45,948 bases of DNA from positions 1-45,948 of the forward strand of contig JAGAZJ010000008.1 of NCBI GenBank assembly GCA_018110925.1, in the 5' to 3' direction. Origin of the DNA: Oscillospiraceae bacterium. GTDB lineage: Bacteria; Bacillota; Clostridia; Oscillospirales; Ruminococcaceae. This document shows, piece by piece, positions 41,850-45,948 of this stretch; positions within the stretch are counted from its first letter, which is position 1; every line of letters begins with the position of its first letter. The notes beneath the pieces were generated by a model that saw nothing but the letters and a program-made list of their open reading frames with translations, was not told the origin of the DNA and made no database searches. The translations under genes and the position numbers were made by a program.

Positions 41850-42533
41850 ATGAAATATCCGAATATAACAAAAGCAAGATTTATTGACCGTCCAAACCGG
41901 TTTATCGCCCATGTTGATAATGAGGGAAGGACAGAGACTGTTCATGTGAAAAACACGGGACGGTGCAGGGAACTGCTCGTGCTGGGGTGCGATGTTTGGC
42001 TCACTGCTCCGGGCACATCCGGACGAAAGACAAGGTATGACCTTGTGGCGGTGCGAAAGTCAAACGGTCTGCTTGTGAATATAGACAGCCAGGCGCCGAA
42101 CAAGGCTGTTATGGAACGGCTGTCGGGATATGGATATGACAGGGTCGTTCCGGAATACGTCTATGGGAACTCACGGATAGATTTCTATATGGAGAAAGAC
42201 GATGAACGTATACTTATGGAGGTAAAGGGCTGTACTCTTGAACGGGATGGCGTGGGGTATTTTCCCGATGCGCCAACGGAAAGGGGCGTGAAGCATATCC
42301 GAGAGCTGATAAAAGCAGTGCGGGACGGATACAGAGCCGTACTTGCCTTTGTTATCCAGATGGAGGGCATAACCGAGGTAAGACCCAACGTTGATACACA
42401 TCCCGAATTCGGGGAAGCATGGAAAGATGCACTGCAGGCAGGTGTGGAGATTATTTTCTATCTTTGCCGTGTGGAGGCGGATACACTTGTCATCACGGAA
42501 AAAGTGACTTTGCCGCACTTCCGTACTTTTTGA
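41850..42533 (+). CDS. sfsA: SfsA family DNA-binding/nuclease-like protein
   Basis: A 227-residue protein; ATG 41850 with TAAGG 41836-41840. An OB-fold-like N-terminus (ARFIDRPNRFIAHV, VKNTGRCRELLVLGCDVWLTAPG) is followed by the conserved RIDFYMEKDDERILMEVKGCTL and FPDAPTERGVKHIRELI, which resemble a PD-(D/E)XK nuclease core (D, E-x-K). E. coli SfsA affects sugar-fermentation genes; its molecular action is unclear. A strong terminator follows. Confidence 0.95.
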   Translation: MKYPNITKARFIDRPNRFIAHVDNEGRTETVHVKNTGRCRELLVLGCDVWLTAPGTSGRKTRYDLVAVRKSNGLLVNIDSQAPNKAVMERLSGYGYDRVVPEYVYGNSRIDFYMEKDDERILMEVKGCTLERDGVGYFPDAPTERGVKHIRELIKAVRDGYRAVLAFVIQMEGITEVRPNVDTHPEFGEAWKDALQAGVEIIFYLCRVEADTLVITEKVTLPHFRTF

Positions 42534-42544
42534 GAGAATATTAT

Positions 42545-42587
42545 GCCGGAGGACTGCGGGTCAATACCCGCCGGTCTCCGGCTTTTT
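42545..42587 (+). terminator. Intrinsic terminator after sfsA
   Basis: Outer stem GCCGGAG (42545-42551) with CTCCGGC (42576-42582), inner stem GCGGGT (42556-42561) with ACCCGC (42566-42571), then TTTTT. Confidence 0.92.
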
Positions 42588-42639
42588 GACGTTCGGTTTC
42601 GTTCACTGTATAAAGAGTTTTCTCACTGTAAGAAACCAT

Positions 42640-42658
42640 GTCCACGCACTTCGTGGAC
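42640..42658. repeat. Small hairpin in an A/T-rich intergenic region
   Basis: GTCCACG (42640-42646), loop CACTT, CGTGGAC (42652-42658). The surrounding 42588-42712 holds no convincing gene; the minus-strand frame across it shows no coding character. It could be part of a dispersed repeat. Confidence 0.45.
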
Positions 42659-42712
42659 GCAGGGTATAGCGGTTATAGGTGTAGCATATATCAATGTCTT
42701 GATTTATTGTAT

Positions 42713-42741
42713 TTGACATTGACCCTTGCAGATGGTAATAT
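42713..42741 (+). promoter_or_regulatory. Sigma-A promoter of the ABC importer operon
   Basis: TTGACA (42713-42718), 17-nt spacer, TAATAT (42736-42741). It starts transcription about 30 nt before the substrate-binding protein gene. Confidence 0.85.
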
Positions 42742-42777
42742 AGATACAGGAAAGAAAATGACAGGGAGGAACCCGAC

Positions 42778-43875
42778 ATGAACAAAAGAAACAGACTCAC
42801 AGCACTTCTTACACTTGTGCTCCTTGCGGCGACAGGCTGCTCAAATACAGCATCTTCCGTATCGCCCGCACAGACCGATGCGGCAGCCGCTCAGGCTTCG
42901 CTGACACCCTTTGCCATAGGACATCTGCCCGCCACGGGACATATATTGTTCTTTATCGCCAAGGAGGAGGGCTTCTTTGAGCAGGAGGGACTTGATGTAT
43001 CGCTCCAGCAGTTTGACAACAATACATCCGAGCTTGCGGCTCTTGAATCCGGTAAGCTGGATGTTGCACCAATTAATGCCACCAATCTTGTAAAATTCAT
43101 AGGTGAGGGCCACGAGCTCACATCCATCGGCGGCGTCATGAGCGACGGACACGCACTGGTAGTCCGCCCCGAGGTAGTAGAGGGTGTTGCCCCGGAGGAA
43201 TACAGCCTTGAGCTTCTGCGCGGCAAGAAGGTAGTATTGCAGGCAGGCAGTACCTATGATGTTGAGTTCAGAATGGCGCTTAAACAGGCAGGTCTCACGC
43301 CCGGCGTTGATGTTGAGGTGGTATCCGCCGACAGCGGCACAAGCGCATACAATGCCCTCAAGAGCGGCGATGTTGCCGGTGCTGCGGTATATGCTCCGTT
43401 CAGGCTGAAAGCGATAAACGAGGGCAACGTTGCACTTATGTACTGCGATGAGGTGGAATATTTCGAGCATCCCATCTGCTGCCGAAGTGTCACACTTTCA
43501 TCCAACGTGAAAGCAGACCCCGACAAGTATGTTGCCTATACAAGGGCAATGATAAAGGCATCGGAATTTCTGGAGAATGAACACACAAAGTCTGCGGAAG
43601 ATGCGGCGAAATATCTTGACCTTGATGTAGAACTGCTTGAAGAAGAAACATATTTCCATTCCATAAACAATCCCGATCCCGATGAAAAGAAGACAGTTAC
43701 GTTCTACAATGCGATGAAGGAACTCGGCTATCTTGATGACAGCTCGGATATTGACATTACCCTTTCGGTAAACAATGAGATATATGAAAAGGCGCTTGAC
43801 GGGCTTCTCTCGGATGACCCTGACAACAGCTTCTACAAGGGATTGAAGGAATATCACGAGAATGCGAAGGTGTAA
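42778..43875 (+). CDS. ABC transporter substrate-binding lipoprotein, SsuA/TauA/NMT1-like
   Basis: A 365-residue lipoprotein. ATG 42778 with GGGAGGA. The signal peptide ends in LLAATGC with lipidated Cys 21 (processed by LspA). The mature part starts with a Ser/Ala/Thr linker and then GHLPATGHILFFIAKEEGFFEQEGLDVSL, the typical start of the sulfonate/nitrate/taurine/NMT1 family, with ESGKLDVAPINATN and VLQAGSTYDVEF further on. It delivers a small organic solute to the permease. Members bind alkanesulfonates, taurine, nitrate or thiamine precursors; no adjacent enzyme tells which. Confidence 0.9.
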   Translation: MNKRNRLTALLTLVLLAATGCSNTASSVSPAQTDAAAAQASLTPFAIGHLPATGHILFFIAKEEGFFEQEGLDVSLQQFDNNTSELAALESGKLDVAPINATNLVKFIGEGHELTSIGGVMSDGHALVVRPEVVEGVAPEEYSLELLRGKKVVLQAGSTYDVEFRMALKQAGLTPGVDVEVVSADSGTSAYNALKSGDVAGAAVYAPFRLKAINEGNVALMYCDEVEYFEHPICCRSVTLSSNVKADPDKYVAYTRAMIKASEFLENEHTKSAEDAAKYLDLDVELLEEETYFHSINNPDPDEKKTVTFYNAMKELGYLDDSSDIDITLSVNNEIYEKALDGLLSDDPDNSFYKGLKEYHENAKV

Positions 43876-43876
43876 T

Positions 43877-44875
43877 ATGACCGATATACAGTCAGTTGCC
43901 GTGAATTATAAGATAAATGAAGAAGACGTACAGAGTGCGGCAGACAATAAGACAGAGATCATTCACAGGGTGATAAAAAGCCCTGTGAATATCCTGTTTG
44001 CGGTGTCCTCACTTGCACTTCTTCTTCCGGATACCACAAAGGACGACAGCGGGTTCCCGCTGTATACCTTTGTGGTACTCTGTGCGGCAGAGGCAGTGTT
44101 TATCATCAGCGGTCTGTTTGCAGGTAAAAAACTGTCGGCGACGATCTCTCAGATAACAGGGATAGTGATATCTGCGATCGGGCTGTTTACCCTGCTCACT
44201 GCAAAGTTCAACATCCTGCGTGAAGAGATGTTCATATCGCCTGAGCTCGTTTTCAGAAGGCTGGTGAGTGATTCCGGCAGGATAGGGGAGGATGTGCTGA
44301 GTTCTCTTTCCGTAATGGTGAGAGGCTATTTCCCCGCACTTGTGCTGGGTATAGCTCTCGGGCTCATCTGCGGCAGGAGCAAGGCTATTTCTGCGCCCAT
44401 AACCTATGTTTCCGCATTCCTGAAACAGATACCGCCCATCGTATATATACCCTATGCAATCGCCCTGCTTCCCAAGTACAGCATGGTCAGCGTAGCGGTC
44501 ATATTCATAGCATCCTTCTGGCCGATCTTTTCGTGCACATTCACAGGTGTGTCAAATGTTGACAAGCACCACATAGACTCGGCAAAGGTATTGAAGCTGT
44601 CGACGTTTTCAACACTGGTGAATGTGGTACTGCCCGCATCTCTGCCGGAAATATTCATCGGGTGCAATCAGGGACTCACATATTCATTTATCCTTCTTAC
44701 CTCGGCTGAGATGATAGGCGGAAACAGCGGTATAGGATACTACATCAAATACTATTCGGACTTCGGTGATTTTACAAGGATAATCGTGGGCATAATAGTT
44801 ATCGGTGTGATGATATCTGTGATAACACTGATCTCGGGCAAGATACAGGAAAGGCTTCTGAAATGGAAAAGATAG
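43877..44875 (+). CDS. ABC transporter permease, SsuC/TauC-like
   Basis: A 332-residue permease. ATG 43877 follows GAAGGTG at the end of the upstream gene. After a hydrophilic N-terminus of about 40 residues come two extra hydrophobic helices (about 45-60 and 68-86), a third (about 95-117), then the BPD_transp_1 core with six helices including LPASLPEIFIGCNQGLTYSFILLTSAEMIGGNSGIGYYI, the EAA-type coupling region. The extra N-terminal helices are more than the usual six-helix SsuC core. Works with the lipoprotein and ATPase on either side. Confidence 0.9.
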   Translation: MTDIQSVAVNYKINEEDVQSAADNKTEIIHRVIKSPVNILFAVSSLALLLPDTTKDDSGFPLYTFVVLCAAEAVFIISGLFAGKKLSATISQITGIVISAIGLFTLLTAKFNILREEMFISPELVFRRLVSDSGRIGEDVLSSLSVMVRGYFPALVLGIALGLICGRSKAISAPITYVSAFLKQIPPIVYIPYAIALLPKYSMVSVAVIFIASFWPIFSCTFTGVSNVDKHHIDSAKVLKLSTFSTLVNVVLPASLPEIFIGCNQGLTYSFILLTSAEMIGGNSGIGYYIKYYSDFGDFTRIIVGIIVIGVMISVITLISGKIQERLLKWKR

Positions 44876-45672
44876 TTATAAAAAATCTGACCAAGGAATA
44901 CATTGATAACGGACGTGTTTTCAGGGCGCTCGACAATGTTTCGCTGGCGGTGCAGGACGGAGAGTTCGTCAGCATCATAGGATCCAGCGGATGCGGCAAA
45001 AGCACTCTGCTGTCTATCGTTGAGGGAATAAACACAGCCACCGAGGGTGCCGTATACATCGACGGCAAAAAAACAGAGGAAGCAGGGCTTGACCGAGGAG
45101 TAGTGTTTCAGCAATACTCTCTCTTTCCGTGGATGACAGCAAGAAAGAATGTGCGCCTGGGTATCAAGCAGCGTTTTGCTGATATGGACAAAAAGGAACA
45201 GTACCGTATCGCGGATGAGTTTCTGAAAAAGGTGGGGCTTGCTTCCGCAAAGGATAAGTACCCCATGCAGATGTCGGGCGGTCAGCGTCAGCGTGTCGCC
45301 ATAGCGAGAGCGCTTGCTATGGATACTGATATACTGCTCATGGATGAGCCTTTCGGAGCGATTGACACAAAGAACCGGGCAGACCTTCAGCAACTTCTGC
45401 TTGACCTTTGGGAGGGGGACAAGGACGGCAAGCGCAAGACCATACTCTTTGTGACACATGATATTGATGAAGCTATAATCCTGTCGGACAGGATAATCAT
45501 GATGCAGCCCGATCCGGGACATATCTACCGTGAAGTGACCGTACCATTTGTACGGCCGAGAAGCAGGGAAAAACTGGTCGGCTCAAAGGAATACAATCGT
45601 TTCAGAAATGAGCTGGTATCCCTTTTCTATGCACGGATATCGGAAAACCTGAGCGACGATTCGGAGCTGTGA
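44863..45672 (+). CDS. ABC transporter ATP-binding protein, SsuB/TauB-like
   Basis: A 269-residue ATPase. ATG 44863 overlaps the permease stop. Walker A GSSGCGKST (about 42-50), Q-loop VFQQYSLFPWMT, signature MSGGQRQRVAIARAL, Walker B ILLMDEPFGAID and H-loop FVTHDIDEAI are complete. FPWMT after the Q-loop is typical of the nitrate/sulfonate/taurine group. It powers import by the two preceding proteins. Confidence 0.95.
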   Translation: MEKIVIKNLTKEYIDNGRVFRALDNVSLAVQDGEFVSIIGSSGCGKSTLLSIVEGINTATEGAVYIDGKKTEEAGLDRGVVFQQYSLFPWMTARKNVRLGIKQRFADMDKKEQYRIADEFLKKVGLASAKDKYPMQMSGGQRQRVAIARALAMDTDILLMDEPFGAIDTKNRADLQQLLLDLWEGDKDGKRKTILFVTHDIDEAIILSDRIIMMQPDPGHIYREVTVPFVRPRSREKLVGSKEYNRFRNELVSLFYARISENLSDDSEL

Positions 45673-45721
45673 TACAAAAAAGAGGCAGGGAATACGTGCT
45701 ATGCTAATATAGAAGTTTTAT

Positions 45722-45760
45722 GCCATAGTATTTCTGATTTACAGTCAGAAGTACTATGGC
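45722..45760 (+). terminator. Long hairpin after the ABC operon (terminator-like)
   Basis: A 16-bp stem: 45722-45737 pairs with 45745-45760 with one T-G wobble, loop TTTACAG. The following bases are GTTTATATTG, a poor T-run. It is similar in build to the hairpin at 14880-14921. Confidence 0.6.
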
Positions 45761-45767
45761 GTTTATA

Positions 45768-45796
45768 TTGACTATGAAGCAATGTAATGCTATAAT
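45768..45796 (+). promoter_or_regulatory. Strong sigma-A promoter near the right edge
   Basis: TTGACT (45768-45773), 17-nt spacer, TATAAT (45791-45796). Transcription would start near 45803, with a leader of about 130 nt before the gene at 45932. Confidence 0.88.
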
Positions 45797-45829
45797 TGTT
45801 ACGAACATAAATCGGAATTTGTAGGGGCT

Positions 45830-45880
45830 ATGGATATGGACTGGAAAGACCGGGAGAAAAGCCAGGATCAGGATTCCTGA
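45830..45880 (+). CDS. Possible 16-residue leader peptide
   Basis: ATG 45830 preceded by TAGGGG, encoding MDMDWKDREKSQDQDS and then TGA. It lies inside the leader between the promoter and the next gene. It could be a real leader peptide or chance; there is no run of one regulatory codon. Confidence 0.3.
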   Translation: MDMDWKDREKSQDQDS

Positions 45881-45931
45881 TGATACAGAGCTAAGATTGA
45901 GACCGGATTAGGATTATTAGGAGAAAACAAA

Positions 45932-45948
45932 ATGGACTATGAGTATGC
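45932..45948 (+). CDS. Start of a gene cut off by the window edge
   Basis: ATG 45932 with AGGAG (45919-45923) at 8-nt spacing and a strong promoter upstream. Only MDYEY plus two bases are inside the window, so the product cannot be named. Confidence 0.7.

Noticed and set aside
1-45948. CRISPR arrays, insertion sequences, prophage or attachment sites
   Set aside because: No direct-repeat arrays, transposase motifs, integrase genes or tRNA-flanking duplications were seen on either strand.

Overview
The window looks like the core chromosome of a Gram-positive anaerobe of the class Clostridia, most likely an Oscillospiraceae/Ruminococcus-type gut bacterium. The evidence is a Firmicutes-type ffs-dnaX-ybaB-recR order, a ylm/sepF-divIVA-ileS cell-division cluster, a miaB-ylbF/ymcA-mutS-mutL-miaA-hfq block, split transketolase genes, a FeoA-FeoB fusion with its small Cys-rich partner, and strong use of ATA and AGA/AGG codons. 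The genus is an inference. All protein genes lie on the + strand. Only a truncated tRNA-Leu at the left edge is on the - strand. I see no phage, IS or CRISPR.

Layout. 1-355: tRNA-Leu (-) and SRP RNA (+) driven by back-to-back consensus promoters. 401-3987: TPR membrane protein, dnaX, ybaB, recR. 4038-4339: two tRNA-Gln genes with promoter and terminator. 4355-6886: ferrous iron uptake. 6984-12925: a tight run of a CaCA antiporter, glycosyltransferase, hisC, comF, pyridoxal kinase-type gene, trmL and degV, closed by a terminator. 13035-14830: ECF sigma factor and its membrane partner, with a candidate self-controlled promoter. 15048-18982: rpe, then three Rnf-like membrane subunits (D, E, A) and a membrane-anchored DUF4015-like protein. 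18972-28499: miaB, ylbF-family, mutS, patatin, GNAT, mutL, miaA, hfq. 28527-35417: HlyD-like protein, yggS, sepF, ylmH, divIVA, ileS. 35417-40589: lspA, rluD-type, Cof-type HAD, two transketolase halves, aroC. 40646-42533: two unrecognised proteins and sfsA. 42778-45672: an SsuA/TauA/NMT1-type ABC importer. 45768-45948: a strong promoter and leader for a gene that runs off the window.

The most unusual content is the rnfD-rnfE-rnfA-like trio (15698-17755). By hand alignment to canonical Rnf/NQR subunits, all four cysteines that hold the intramembrane [2Fe-2S] cluster are replaced (RnfA S25 and S112, RnfE A20 and E103). The flavin-attachment motif of RnfD is also degenerate, and rnfB, rnfC and rnfG are absent from the locus. 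This looks like an Rnf-derived membrane module that cannot do the usual electron transfer and is co-transcribed with an extracellular glycosidase-like protein. The rnfE homologue also seems to start at a CTG codon overlapping the rnfD stop. Homology statements rest on recognising motifs by eye; no database search was run.
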